Both the position numbers and the translations under genes were made by a program. A DNA stretch of 64,000 nucleotides. Source: Branchiostoma floridae. Its lineage: Eukaryota > Chordata > Leptocardii > Amphioxiformes > Branchiostomatidae. The notes below the pieces were generated by a model that saw nothing but the letters and a program-made list of their open reading frames with translations, did not search any database and had not been told where the DNA came from. The stretch spans positions 27,342,819-27,406,818 of the forward strand of contig NC_049983.1 of assembly GCF_000003815.2 (NCBI RefSeq). Reading direction: 5' to 3'. This document shows positions 1 through 10,640 of this stretch, piece after piece (positions within the stretch are counted from its first letter, which is position 1; every line of letters starts with the position of its first letter).

Positions 1-1110
1 AAGAATGTCCCTAATCGGCCGGCTGACTCCCCTAGCGTAGTATTTACTCTATTTGACCAATTTCTACAATTAGACCACCAAACCACGAAGCCTGGTAGAG
101 GCTAATTCACCCCTACTAGTTTCCCGCCATGCGTGGTGTACATTTCCCAACCCAGTTGGCGCTGCGGGCAGAATGATATACCCGTCCGGTAATGTTCACT
201 GGCGCTGAGACGGGCACTGCAAACCGGAAACACACGGTACGTAGTCTCAAAGCAGTCGTGTAAGCTGGATGAGAAAAAGAAAAGAAGAATTATGCCAAAT
301 AGGGACAAATAAGTTGCCATGTATTTCAGTCAGTCTTTTTCAGTCTAGTCAGCGGTCAGTTCACTCCCAGGCCTAATAACTCCGACTAGCCTAACTAGGC
401 TTTTATTCCTGTTTTGGCCAAAATCCCCTATTTGATACTATTCGACCAGGCGGGAGTCTGGTAGAATCATTGCCAAGGACGTCTGAGGCCGTTCACCCCT
501 AGCTTCCCGCCATGCGTGGTCTCCATTTCCCAAATCAGTTGGCGCGGCGTGCCGCGGGGAGAATGGTATACCGGTAATGTTCCCCGGCGCTCGGACGTGC
601 ACAGCAACTGGAGACAGAGTTACGTCTACTTGGAGACCAGCCAACACCACCTAGTCTGGTCTGCGTATGTGCGGAGAGGGCACGCAGAAGAGATTCGGGA
701 GCTACAATGCTAGCCTCTATCAGGCTCCGCGGATCTGTAGTCTAATTGTAGAAATTGGACAAATAGACGGTCTATAGTACCTCACCTCACCTCACCTCAC
801 CGGTTCCATAGCCTCACCGGCCGTAGGGGCAGCAATGGCATCAACATAAGTTTTTCATCTTCGTATATCTTCAACCAAGGTTTCTAGCTGGTGTACTATA
901 GTACTAGTACAAGGTCTATATAGTACGCAAGGGGAGTTAGCCGCCAGAAGAATACGTTACTCCTCTAGCGTACTATATTGATCTATATTGACTCTATTTG
1001 TTCAATATCTACAGTTAGACCACCGATCTGCGGAGCCTGGTAGAGGCTACTACAATACGTGATCATACGTATGGGGAGACCAGCCAACATGTACACCGTC
1101 TATAGAACAC
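1..1110. repeat. Dispersed repeat cluster, no gene seen
   Basis: A motif with the core TTTCTACAATTAGACCAC followed by AGCCTGGTAGAGGCT occurs near 61-103, again in diverged form near 1000-1050, and in reverse complement near 710-775. The last copy ends in GTCTATAGTAC. A short tandem CTCAC run lies near 781-800. Related copies with the same GCCTGGTRGARGCT core recur at 4.5-4.95 kb. The arrangement suggests ends of a short DNA-transposon family. I see no coding exon here. Confidence 0.5.
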
Positions 1111-1187
1111 CGGGAATCACCGGTTGTCAACAGAAACAAAGAAGTAGGTGATGAACTCTGTATGGTTGTGTCATGTCATCACATTGA

Positions 1188-1490
1188 ACCTACAATACGT
1201 ATGGGGAGACCAGCCAACATGTACACCGTCTATAGATCACGGGGATATAGATAACCTAGTAATATTACTTGTATCAAAGACTGACATTCTGGATTGTACG
1301 ACTGCTAGTCAAGCTGTAATCACGGATCGCCTCTGTAGCCAAAGTTACCTGTATCGTTAATACTGTAATTGTATATTGTATTTTTACCATGGCTAGCCCT
1401 TGATAATAGCCTCCGGCTAGTTGAGTAGCTCTGGCTGTATTTCTCTTGATTATACAGCCAAATAAATCAAATCAAATCAAAACAAAACAC
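1188..1490 (+). mobile_element. Probable non-LTR retrotransposon 3' tail
   Basis: The segment ends in an A-rich CAAATAAATCAAATCAAATC tail, typical of CR1/L2-type LINE 3' ends. The host sequence CACCGGTTGTCAACAGAAAC is found just before it (about 1122-1141) and again after it (about 1487-1506), with more similarity following. The insertion therefore appears flanked by long direct repeats or a tandem duplication. The block ACGTATGGGGAGACCAGCC also occurs twice, near 1067 and 1198. No reading frame of the element survives in this piece. Confidence 0.45.
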
Positions 1491-1574
1491 CGGTTGTCAA
1501 CAGAAACAAAGAAGTAGTTGCTGAACTCTCTATGGTTGAGTCGAGTCACCACAGCGAGCCTTCCGTCTTGTAAA

Positions 1575-2795
1575 GTGAGCTTGACACGTTTGGTGACTGG
1601 GCTAAACTAAACCAAATGCTCCTCAATGCGGAAAAGTGTAAGGTCATGGTTTTCTGTTGGATGATATTGCCCCCCCCCCCCCCCCAGTCCACCTGTCCTC
1701 ACAATTGACGGACCACGGCTGGAGGTAGTACATGTGAATTGTTTACTTGGCATGTGGCTACAGGCTAACTTAAACTTGGCAGTACAAGTGGACAATAGGT
1801 TATCAAAAGCGAATGGCAGACTGCTCAAGTTAAGAAGCGTAAAACGATGATCTCATCCAAGTCTACGAGGGGCGTGCAATAAGTAATGGTCCTGACCCAC
1901 TTCCAGTTGTCTGATCTAAATGAAATTTTGTATGTGTAATAATTCATATCTCTATAGGTTATGTTGCAAAAGACAGCTCTGAACTAATTGTGGTTTCTGA
2001 TTTACTGGTGTTTGAACTTAGTCAGGTGCGAAATGGACCAGGTGTGAAATGGAACCAGTTGAGTGTCGCGCAGTGATCCGGTTTTTGTATTTGAAAGGAC
2101 GCACACCAAAGAAGACTTTTGATGAAATAAATGAAACTTATGGTGATGATGCCCCATCATATGACCTTGTAAAACGCTGGCATCCTGAATTCAAACGTGG
2201 CTGGAAGTCTGTGGAAACAGCTCCCAGACCTGGTCGTCCCTCTTGTGCCATTGATGAGGCATCAGTTGGAGGACCAACCACCTGGGGTGTCCTACAAAAT
2301 CGGTGTCCAGAGCTGCATCAAACGATGGGAGAAATGCATAACTCTGGGTGATTCCTATGAAGAGAAAGACTAATAACTGTGCCAAGTTTCATTAATCTCC
2401 TGCTATGGGAAATGGGTCAGGACCATTACTAATTGCACGCCCCTCGTACGCGTCTTGTACGTCTGGTGGTGGAGTATGGTGCTCCAGTATGGCACCGTGG
2501 GCTGACATCGTCTCAAACCCCACGTCAGGAAAGAGTCCAGAAAAGAGCACTGCGGACTATCCTCTGGGAACGTTGACTGACTATAAAACAACCCTTAACA
2601 GACTTACAGACACTTCAACAAAGAGGCGAGCGGACTTGTGCCTGAAGTTCGCCAAGAAACTAGCCCTGGTAATGCTCCCTCTTAGGCCCAGGTCCCATTT
2701 CCGAAAAGAGGCCCAGTCGGGATGTTTGCGGTAACGAAAAATGAAGCTGTTTACAAAGAATATTCACAAATTATACTCCCCCTGACTATTTCCTA
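1575..2795 (+). pseudogene. CR1-like LINE reverse transcriptase relic (C-terminal part), split by a mariner insertion
   Basis: Before the mariner insertion, one frame gives DWAKLNQMLLNAEKCKVM followed by LTIDGPRLE, and later a leucine/lysine-rich segment. After the insertion, another frame gives VEYGAPVWHRGLTSSQ, then RVQKRALRTILWE, and after a frameshift TDYKTTLNRL and TKRRADLCLKFAKK. These are the hallmarks of the C-terminal thumb of CR1/Jockey-clade reverse transcriptases (KCK..M, EYG.PVWH, Q.RALR.IL, RR..L...FA+K). A C-homopolymer near 1671-1685, stop codons and frameshifts show it is dead. The N-terminal RT palm and the endonuclease are absent. Confidence 0.78.
1866..2446 (+). mobile_element. 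Deleted mariner element with intact TIRs (non-autonomous)
   Basis: The left end CGAGGGGCGTGCAATAAGTA and the right end TTGCACGCCCCTCG are inverted copies, with the inner TGGTCCTGACCCA also matching. Both ends abut TA (1864-1865 and 2447-2448), the mariner target duplication. Inside, 2049-2270 encodes the N-terminal helix-turn-helix of a mariner transposase: RAVIRFLYLKGRTPKKTFDE, then YGDDAPSYDLVKRW, then APRPGRPS. The last residues of a transposase follow in another frame (CIKRWEKCITLGDSYEEKD, stop at about 2370). The catalytic DDD core is deleted. The element is about 580 bp and sits inside the LINE relic, so it is younger than that relic. Confidence 0.88.
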
Positions 2796-2964
2796 AAGTT
2801 TTGTGTGTTTTGTTGCCTTAGCTTTCTTATCATATTTTTTTCGTTTCCCAAAGCTACCCGGCCGGGTCCGGGTTGAGAATTCGGACCTATGCCTAAGCGC
2901 TGGCGACGTCCACAACAGAATGACCAGAAACTCCGACATGCTATATAAAGAACAATTCAGAAAC

Positions 2965-3760
2965 TCTCCAACAGGGGTTCGGCTACGACTGTTTTTTTAC
3001 GTGTTTTATGCGTTTTTACCGGGCCTTCTATTTTTGTGCTATTTTATTAAGCCAGATCTTAACTGACCGCCAAGGGTCCAAGGCAGTCCTCAGGCCACGC
3101 CTGACTGTCCGAGTCTGGTTCAGGACATTTGTGCAGACTTAAGCTTTCTGGAAGTTAAAAGCGGCGTCAGAGTTGTTTTGATTTCACTGCAGTGAATGCA
3201 AAATCCGCAAATAACTGAAACTGCCGAGGCACAAACCAGGAATATTGTCGAATATTTTCTAGATACTCTCACAGCAAGGATTAGGCTACGGGGGTAGTAC
3301 GGCTGGTTTGGGCGTTTCAAGGCATTTTGTCGGTCTTGCCATTTCAACTACCTAGGTGGCAAGAAGCTACACTCCTCTGGGCGGCCACTTCTCTATTAAT
3401 AACGTTGCTATTTTTCCTGTGGATAAAGTCTAGTGTTTAAGGCGTTTGATTGGTCTCGAGGCTCCACAGACTGTCCAAAACTCCAAATAGATAACGTATA
3501 ACATGCCAGATAGAGGACCCGGGGTTAACCAGCCTGAAGTACAGTGTGACAAATACGTTCTATTTCAGTTTCCAGCGACCTATGGAGTTTGGTGCACTGT
3601 AGACTTACTCTCCAAGCAGAAGTTAGACTCCGGCCTGTTAAGGACGCCTTTTGCTCTCTCACAGTCTCAGATTTGCCAGGTTTTCTTTTTGTCCGACAGC
3701 CATAAAAAGAAAACCCGACAAAATAGAAAGTCGGATAAAAGTGCCCCAAAAGACGTTCAA
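2965..3760. repeat. Two degraded members of a long-TIR MITE family
   Basis: Near 2965-3050 and 3605-3745 are sequences related to the foldback element at 51.57-51.77 kb. Shared parts are CTCTCCAAGCAGAAGTTAGA with a following CTCCGGC, and a GGGCTTTCTATTTT-like core preceded by a run of T. The reading frames here are chance. No gene is seen between 2.8 and 4.4 kb. Confidence 0.4.
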
Positions 3761-4489
3761 TCCAAGCCGGAGCCAGTGATAGATCTCAGCACGCCTGTGT
3801 TTGCCCGGTAAGACGCACACAACACCATGAAATGCGAGACCAGATCGATTCATATATATGCATACACGTACATGACTATCCTGTTATAGTATAATATTTT
3901 GTTGTTCTGTACGTAGCCTTGTATTACTATCCATTGTCTATATAGCTAGTACTAGTAGTAGTTGTTATTGTATACCATACATTGTACCTCGACATACAAC
4001 AGTGTTGAGCAATAAAGTTCACTCATTCATTCACACCAGTGTAGAGACGAAGAAAGGCGGGAAACGTGCTGCTAGCTGCGGGGAACAGACGATAATGACA
4101 GCTCCGACGCGCGACGTTACGTAATACATCATCAACATCATCATCATCACCATGGTTAACCATAGTTCCTTACAATAACACCTACCTACGTGATACACGC
4201 GCTCCCAAATCATGGCGCGTTTTCCAACCACTGACGCACAGATCAAGCCTCTTACAATCGGTGTGCTGACAGCCACGGAGTCGTCATTAGCGCTGAGAGA
4301 ACTGACGACAACTAGAATCTAAACTGTCGCCCTTTAATATAATAGAGATACCGCTTTATTGGCGCCATTAACTGCTGTGCCTGGGCACGTGATCCTCACA
4401 CACCTGCCCCGGTACCATGCCGCGGTAAAAGGTGCTGTAAGGACACGGGAAAGTTAACTGCAGATCTGGGTGAGCTCCGACAACGTTAT

Positions 4490-5270
4490 GCAAAGCTTAG
4501 TTCACGTGTGTGTGTATATATTCAAGTCCGTATGAGGCTCTACCAGACTCAGTGGGGCACTGTGGAAAACTAAAAGTAGTAGAAATTGGGGAAATATATA
4601 CAGATGAGTATGGTTTGCGACCAGCTAACTCCTCTGGCAGACTTACCTAGTAAGAACTGCACACGGACTTGAAAATATACGCAAGTGTGGCAGTACCCTA
4701 AAGGTGAGTTCACACGTGTGTATATATTCAAGTCCGTATGACGTCCATATGAGCCTCTACCTGGCTCCACAGGTGGCTGGAGAAATAGTAGCAATTTGAG
4801 AAATATAGACAAGTAACATACCAGAGGAGTTTATAGCTGGCCGAGGAGTATGATTTGCGGCCCAGCTAACTTTTCTGATATGTTATCTGTCTATATTTGT
4901 TTAATTTCTACTATTTTTCCAGCAACCTGTGAAGCCTGGTGGAAGCTAAGACTTCCATACCAACCTCATACGGACTTGAATATATACGCACATGTGGTCG
5001 TACCCTATAGGCAAGAGACCAGACACACCAGCGCTTAAATCAGTATAAATTGCGTATTGACAATTAATTGGTTTACTTGTCAAGTTTGAGGGGGGAAGTT
5101 ATTCTTTACATTGACCCGCCGTTGTGCAACCTGCTTCAGTTAGTCAGTTTGCAGCCAGCTTATGGAAAAACGACTTCGTCGATCTCAAAGTTCACCCGAG
5201 CTAAAACAATATCAATACGCAACTCATACGGACTTGAATATACGCACTCGTGTGACTGATCCCAAATCCA
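4490..5270. repeat. Clustered repeats around CATACGGACTTGAATATA
   Basis: The motif CATACGGACTTGAATATAYR or its reverse complement occurs near 4519, 4670, 4722, 4969 and 5226. It is often followed by CGCACRTGTG and is interleaved with GCCTGGTGGAAGCT-type ends like those at 1-1.1 kb. This looks like nested copies of one or two short transposons. No coding exon is seen from 4.4 to 5.5 kb. Confidence 0.5.
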
Positions 5271-5573
5271 TCATCATTATCATCAGGATTCGTCACGGTT
5301 TCTTACGTAATACCTACCTACGTTATACGATACAAGCGCTCTAAGTCACGGCTTATTTTCCTCCACTGGGAACTGACAACTGACACACACCCTGCAGCGG
5401 CTCTTCCGATCCACCTGTCACCAAAACGCGAGGCCAAGATGAGTACTGAGAACACTGACTACGGCCGGAATTTAAAGTGACGCCCTTTACTCCCACTTTA
5501 TTGCCGCAAAGAACCACTGGGACTGAGCACTTGGCCCTACCTTAGCGTCATGTCCTAGTTAAAGGTCCTTCAT

Positions 5574-5904
5574 CATGCCCGTAGCCATTTGGTTGTGTGT
5601 GTGTGTGTGGGGGGGGGTTATAGTAGTAATTGTGGGACCACCGAAATTTTGAAATCTGGACCCTCTGAAAATCCATTTCCTGCACTTTTTGGGGCAAATT
5701 TTGCTGATAGACTCACTACGGTTGGCTGAAATGTCTATCAGGGAAAAATGCAAATCAGTCATGCCTTTGAAAAAAGATCTTGGACATGAAAAAGTGGACC
5801 TTCGAGCCTGAAAAAGCGGACCTTTTGAGCGTGTGTGTGTGTGGGGGGGGGGGGGGGGGGAGGGTTCTTCCGAACCCCCCGAACCTCCCCTGGCTACGGG
5901 CATG
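5574..5904. mobile_element. MITE with 14-bp perfect TIRs
   Basis: The ends CATGCCCGTAGCCA (5574-5587) and TGGCTACGGGCATG (5891-5904) are perfect inverted repeats. TTCAT directly flanks both sides (5569-5573 and 5905-5909), a likely 5-bp target duplication. The interior holds two GT/G-homopolymer runs and no transposase, so the element is non-autonomous. Its superfamily is not clear from the sequence. Confidence 0.75.
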
Positions 5905-5909
5905 TTCAT

Positions 5910-7250
5910 GGAACCAGCCGGTAAACTGCTTTTTTGGTCCCCAGAACAGAAGTAAATAGGAGAAGAGGACGTCCATACCTCACGCTAAAAAGGGCTTTAT
6001 TGAAACAGAGACTGGTCTATATGATAAGGACCCCATTGAACTGATGAAAGATGAACACAATGGAAGCAAAACTATGTGAATGCTTCAACTTGTTAACAAG
6101 TATGAATATGGTATGTATGTATGTATGTATTTATGGACATATGATCAGTCTCCAAGTACCAGCTACGGACTTAAGGTTGCTGGAAATAGTAGAAAGTGTC
6201 CACTAAGTTTATCTCAATCTTGTGCTTGTAGGCTGTTACGAATGATCATACGTTTGCGGTATTGTATGATTATTGGTAAATTTCGTTTTCCTTTGATATC
6301 AAAGTTGTTGATCTGAGCTGATGTAAAGTTATGGCTCCGCGTCTTGTCAGTATATTCCATGTCACCGAGATGGTTTTGAAATAAAATATTTGTAATAAGT
6401 TTGAACTATTTTGAGTAAAAGAACATTTCAGTCACTGTTTGTTCAAACATTTCAAAATGAAAGTTTAAACATGTTTGAACCTTTTTATTTTGTTGGAACA
6501 TTTGGGAAAGTAATGATATCATTATCTCTTTATTTAGAACAATTTTCAAACATCTATTTGTTTTTGTTCCAATATTTTGTGTCATTTTTTACCTCCATAA
6601 AAACTTTCATTGACCCCATAAGCAAAGCTGCTAAGCTTGGTCCTTTGTTTGGCTCTTGTATTTTTAGATTTTCTTTAGTATACACTGGTGAGTCTTTTGT
6701 GAGAAGGTGGCAGACAAACATAATTTCCTGCACTTGGCAGGGATGTGTGAATTGCCCTCTTCCCAGCCCCCTGACCCAGTTTCATCATATTGTTTCCATG
6801 TTCGAACATGTGATCACAAATGATGCATATATGTTGGAACAGGTTAGAAACTAACAGAAATAATGTATTTGATGTTAGAAATGTTTCTAACATGTTTGAA
6901 TACTATAGAAACATTTAGAACGTCACATAGATGTTGTAAATAGTTCTAAACAGTTACTTATCACAGTTAGACTGTTACAAAGATTTCCAAATTGTTAGAA
7001 CAAAAGGCAAGAAACACCCTCTCGGTAATATGGAATCGACTAGTAGTTCAGGCATTTTTTGGGCCGTTTTGCGTCTTTTTGTCTGTTCGCCCCACCCCAT
7101 TGGAAAGACGTGGAAGTAGACGAAAGAGGCGTGAAAAATATCACAAAATCCACACATCTGCTTTTCATTTCCTCACTCAAAATTCTCAAAAGGGTTAAGA
7201 AAGATATTCAAAGTTTTGAGTGTGCGCCCGTGGCGCGGTGCAGACTGGGA
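5910..7250. other. Intergenic stretch without a recognisable gene
   Basis: The part from about 6380 to 7000 is AT-rich and full of variants of GAACATTTnnAAC and GTTAGAAACATT in both orientations, which suggests an old inverted-repeat transposon. No conserved protein segment was seen on either strand. Confidence 0.4.
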
Positions 7251-7279
7251 GTCTTTTTGCCGCCAGATGGGTTCTCGGA

Positions 7280-7419
7280 GATGGCCGAACATGACGTCAT
7301 GAGCCGAAGGCAGCCGAATATGACGTCAGGACCCAGCTGGAGCCGAGGGTTGTCGGAAATGGCCGAACATGACGTCACGAGCATGGAAAACAGGGAATGG
7401 AAGAGGCGCAGAAACAGTC
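7280..7419 (+). promoter_or_regulatory. Core promoter with three perfect CRE palindromes
   Basis: TGACGTCA, the full CREB/ATF site, occurs at 7292-7299, 7321-7328 and 7370-7377. Each is preceded by GCCGAACA or GCCGAATA, so the site lies in a repeated unit of about 19 bases. All three fall within 130 bases of the ATG at 7420. The start itself is in GTCATGGCGACC, which resembles a YY1 site. CRE and YY1 sites near the start are common in CpG-type housekeeping promoters. The region is clearly richer in CpG than its surroundings. Confidence 0.7.
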
Positions 7420-9988
7420 ATGGCGACCCTGAATAGTAGCATAGAGCGCTGTAGGGGCCAGCCCTGGGCCGTGTGGGCCGATACGGCTCCCAGCACGGAT
7501 GGAGAAGGTACAACACATTCCAAAGATTGTTCCCAGCTTCATAATTAGTGCGCCAAAATTGGCACGTTGTAGCAAACCGTGCGCGAAGTGACCCTTTGCT
7601 GTCAGTCTAACCCGAGCTCTTGTCGTTTCTGCCCGTTTCAGGCTCCGATCTGGAGGAAAAGTCGGTGCCAGGCAGAGAAGTTGTCCGCTTCAAGAAAGAA
7701 GGTACACATGTGGGGAGCCTGTACCGGGGGTAGGCCGGGGTTTGGGGCCACAGGGCCGCAGTTTGGGGCCGGGATGGGCACAGAAACATCACAGCCACCG
7801 GCCCCAATGGGCCTCTTTTTATTCAAATCTCCTTTTCAACATGTGTGCCCCTTATCTAGGGCAGTGCCCCAACTAAGGAAATAATTTCATATTTTCTAGA
7901 TAATCTACCAATATTATTGTTACAGTTATTATAGGCCAGGCAATTCGTGTTGGTATATAAGATAAGAGTGTTATATACTGGGTTGTACAGTGGGGTATAT
8001 GATCACTAACTATCTAGTGTTTAGATATAGTCTTGTATCATATTGACTTGTCAAGATAATATTATCATCAGAGACATTTCAGGGTCTTCCTCGTTAAACA
8101 GGGCGAATTTGCTTCATTAAGCACTCATTAAATTTTAATGTGTGGTGGGGAAAATAATCAGAGGTGTTCGCTAAGTGCTTAGTTTGTCAGCAGTTTTATA
8201 TGGAGAAAATAAGGAGGTGTTAAGATGTGATTATCACCTGTGTGAGGTGGCTGGTGTCATACCTTGTCATCATCCTACATCTTAAACAGCGTCAAGACAT
8301 TGTTGTAAGACGTGTGCCCTGTTACCTCCTTAATCTAGTGAAGTACAGTGTGAAGTGTGTGTGTAACGTACAGATATGGGGAGTGGTGATAAAGGTTGGA
8401 GTACCACCAAACTCATGTTTGTGAAACTAACGTTTAGTTTCTGTTGGCATTCCCGTACTCATAAAACTATATATTTACTTCTTATATCACGTCGGAATTT
8501 ACTCAGACCTAGTATAGTTGCATCGAACATAAAACATGCAGGAAGACCAATGTTTTGATCAAACATGTTTAGCGCTAGCAGGGCAGTTGTAACTTATAAT
8601 AACAGAAGCACTAAAAAAATCATTGACGTAATCATTTGATAGTTGACTTTCATACAATAGAAGTTTGGTGTAACTGTTAGCACTAGGCAAAGTTTTGTTC
8701 TGTACATGGAGTTTCATCCTGAATGATAGTTAAACTGTATATAAAACTATATATTGTACACAGTATATTATTGTACAGAGATGTTGTATATACACTACAT
8801 ATGTATAGGACATGTAATGTTAGAGTAGGTTGGTAACTAAATACATAATACTACCATTTTCCTGTAATCTTCTACACATGTAGCTTCTACAACAAGCTGT
8901 GTGTTGTGTTTCGATATCCTTTTTTTTTTTTTGCTGGTTGCATGCTATTTCCTGATTGCTAACTTATTCTCATGGATCCAGTGTTGTATTGTACAACATT
9001 GGCCGGCTTACAAAATTTGCAAAATTAGTAAGAAATGGAAATATTATTGTAGTATAAATCAATCAATCAATTATCTGCGAGCTTGTTGTGGAGGATATTA
9101 CTTTTTGTCTCTTGTTATATTGTCTTTTTCCCTATTTACAGATAGACAGACATAGATATTGAGCCGATTATGATATGTTGTTTATAGGATTTTACCATGG
9201 TCAATATTGACCGAAGGAGGCCATATATGTTGTTTGTGATATGCAAAATCTTGTCGTTATTGTTGTCAAATCTTTATCAACTTAAAAGTTGGTACAAAGA
9301 TGGATTGAAAGTTATAGATCATATTCAGCTGACAAGATATGTGTATGATATGCAACAACAACAGGCTGCGTCTTCTTGCCTTCTGTGCTGAAAACGCCCT
9401 TGTAAGCAGAATTGTAACTAAGTTCATTGATAACTTAACCATGAACGATTCTGTACAACTGATCTTACCCTGGTCAATAGTGACTGATTTAGGCCATATA
9501 CTGTAAATGCTTTTAAATTTAAATTCGCAGGGATTTACTTTCGCAGTAGCAAGAAAATGGGGTGTCTGCAGTGGTTTTCAGTTCGACTGAACTGGTAGCA
9601 CCATAGACTGCACTCTCATACTATAATGGAAAAATGTTCGCGGCTATTTTAAGTTCTCAGCGAAGTGGCCACCGTAATAACTGTGAATATAAAACCACCG
9701 CGAACATTTCTGCATTTACAGTATATGATAACTTGGTGATTCTACAATAAGTCTAAGCTTGTATACCTACCTACCTACCTAGTCCCTTCACCACCTGGTC
9801 GTTGGGGGGACAAAGTAGACAACAAGATGGAGAGTTGTCTTGTATGTTTGCTGGTTTGTCTGATGGTTGTTTTGTCTCTTCAGACATGCGGTACTACGGT
9901 GTGAGACCCATGGAGGATGAGGTGGTTCTGGTGGTGTGCGAGCGGTGCGGCCAGGTGGTGAAACCACAGGCACTGCAGTACCACATAG
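7420..9988 (+). CDS. Ataxin-7-like protein, first three coding exons (gene incomplete)
   Basis: Exons are 7420-7507, 7642-7701 and 9884-9988. All junctions are GT-AG and in phase 1. Exon 1 encodes MATLNSSIERCRGQPWAVWA, like the conserved GQSWSSW-type N-terminal box of the ataxin-7 family. Exons 2-3 join to give RFKKEDMRYYGVRP, then VLVVCERCGQVVKP and QALQYHI. This matches the first Cys-x2-Cys half of the SCA7/Sgf73-type zinc finger (family pattern VVC..C.QVVKP.A...H). Ataxin-7 proteins anchor the deubiquitinase module to SAGA in the nucleus. The next exon, expected to finish the finger (a second His and a basic patch), was not found, so the gene runs on past 10 kb or is broken. The start is chosen because the first ATG after the CRE cluster opens the frame that splices correctly. 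Confidence 0.8.
8668..8848 (+). repeat. Dispersed repeat, copy 1 of an inverted pair
   Basis: This segment in intron 2 of the ataxin-7-like gene is the reverse complement of 13152-13327. Shared parts include GTTAGCACTAGGCAA, ATTATTGTACAGAGATGTTG and TGTTAGAGTAGGTTGGTAAC, in the same order. The surrounding 7.7-9.5 kb intron sequence shows no other exon. Confidence 0.6.
9497..9725. mobile_element. MITE, TACTGTAAATGC family, copy 1
   Basis: The ends TATACTGTAAATGC (9497-9510) and GCATTTACAGTATA (9712-9725) are perfect 14-bp inverted repeats. The interior shares AAAACCACCGCGAACATTTC, GCACCATAGACTG and TCGCAGTAGC with the copy at 62.7 kb. It has no coding capacity. It sits 160 bases upstream of exon 3 of the ataxin-7-like gene. 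Confidence 0.75.
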
Positions 9989-10009
9989 GTAAGTACCGCA
10001 GTTTGTAGT

Positions 10010-10640
10010 ACCTTTGTACCCATGCAGTACCACTGTTTGGTGCCGAGAGGCTATTACCTTTCAGGGTTGGACAAGTCCACTAGCTTGATTGTCCAGGGCA
10101 ACTGAAAGTGCTGATCAGGCAAGTGCATGACCTACCCCACTTGCCTGATCGGGCAAGAAAGATTTTTTTCATAAGAGAGATTTTGATATGCTTGTTACAT
10201 TTCACAGTCAAAACATCAAGCATTGGTCAACACAGAAAGATAGAGCCAACAATAAAACAATTCCATTGAAAATACTTAGACACATGTCATTTAAATGTCC
10301 GGACAAATGAAAAGTTAGTTCGGGCAAGTAAATTTTCTGATGTACTTGCCCGATAGGACAAGTGAATTTTAAAAAACTTGTCCAACCCTGCTGTTTGGCA
10401 TCACACAAGTAGGTACCTCTGATCTTACGCCGTACAGCAGTCGGTACCACATAGACAGGTACATTTACGTCTGCTTTTACCTATGCTGTATGGTACCTGA
10501 ACTCTTACCTCCAATATGTTGTACGAATGTTTAGTACCATATAGTACAATACTGCTGTACCATTGGTTGGTACTACACAGGCAGGTACCTCCGATTTTCC
10601 CCCCGCTGTACCAGGTACCTCCATTCTTACCTCCGATTAC
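10010..10640. repeat. Degenerate GTACC-rich repeats next to exon 3
   Basis: Just after the exon-3 donor, sequences like CTGCAGTACCACATAGGTA return several times (about 10024, 10435, 10484, 10552, 10610), mixed with GGTACCTCCGATTTT and TCTTACCTCC variants. The repeats resemble the exon/intron junction itself. A hAT-like MITE splits the array. Confidence 0.45.
10062..10390. mobile_element. hAT-like MITE with 15-bp perfect TIRs
   Basis: CAGGGTTGGACAAGT at 10062-10076 and ACTTGTCCAACCCTG at 10376-10390 are perfect inverted repeats, and CAGGG ends are common in hAT elements. The interior has further inverted copies of CTTGCCTGATCGGGCAAG. CTGTTTGG lies directly after the right end (10391-10398) and at 10033-10040 on the left, which would be an 8-bp target duplication if 21 extra bases were gained at the left edge. 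Confidence 0.7.

Noticed and set aside
2049-2351. A complete mariner transposase gene
   Set aside because: Only the N-terminal DNA-binding part and a frameshifted C-terminal end remain; the catalytic region is missing.
5559-5976. Pro/His-rich - strand frames
   Set aside because: They come from GT and G runs inside the CATGCCCGTAGCCA MITE.
6411-6854. 147-codon + strand frame rich in Phe and Leu
   Set aside because: AT-rich sequence with repeated GAACATTT motifs; no domain, no start context and no splice partner.
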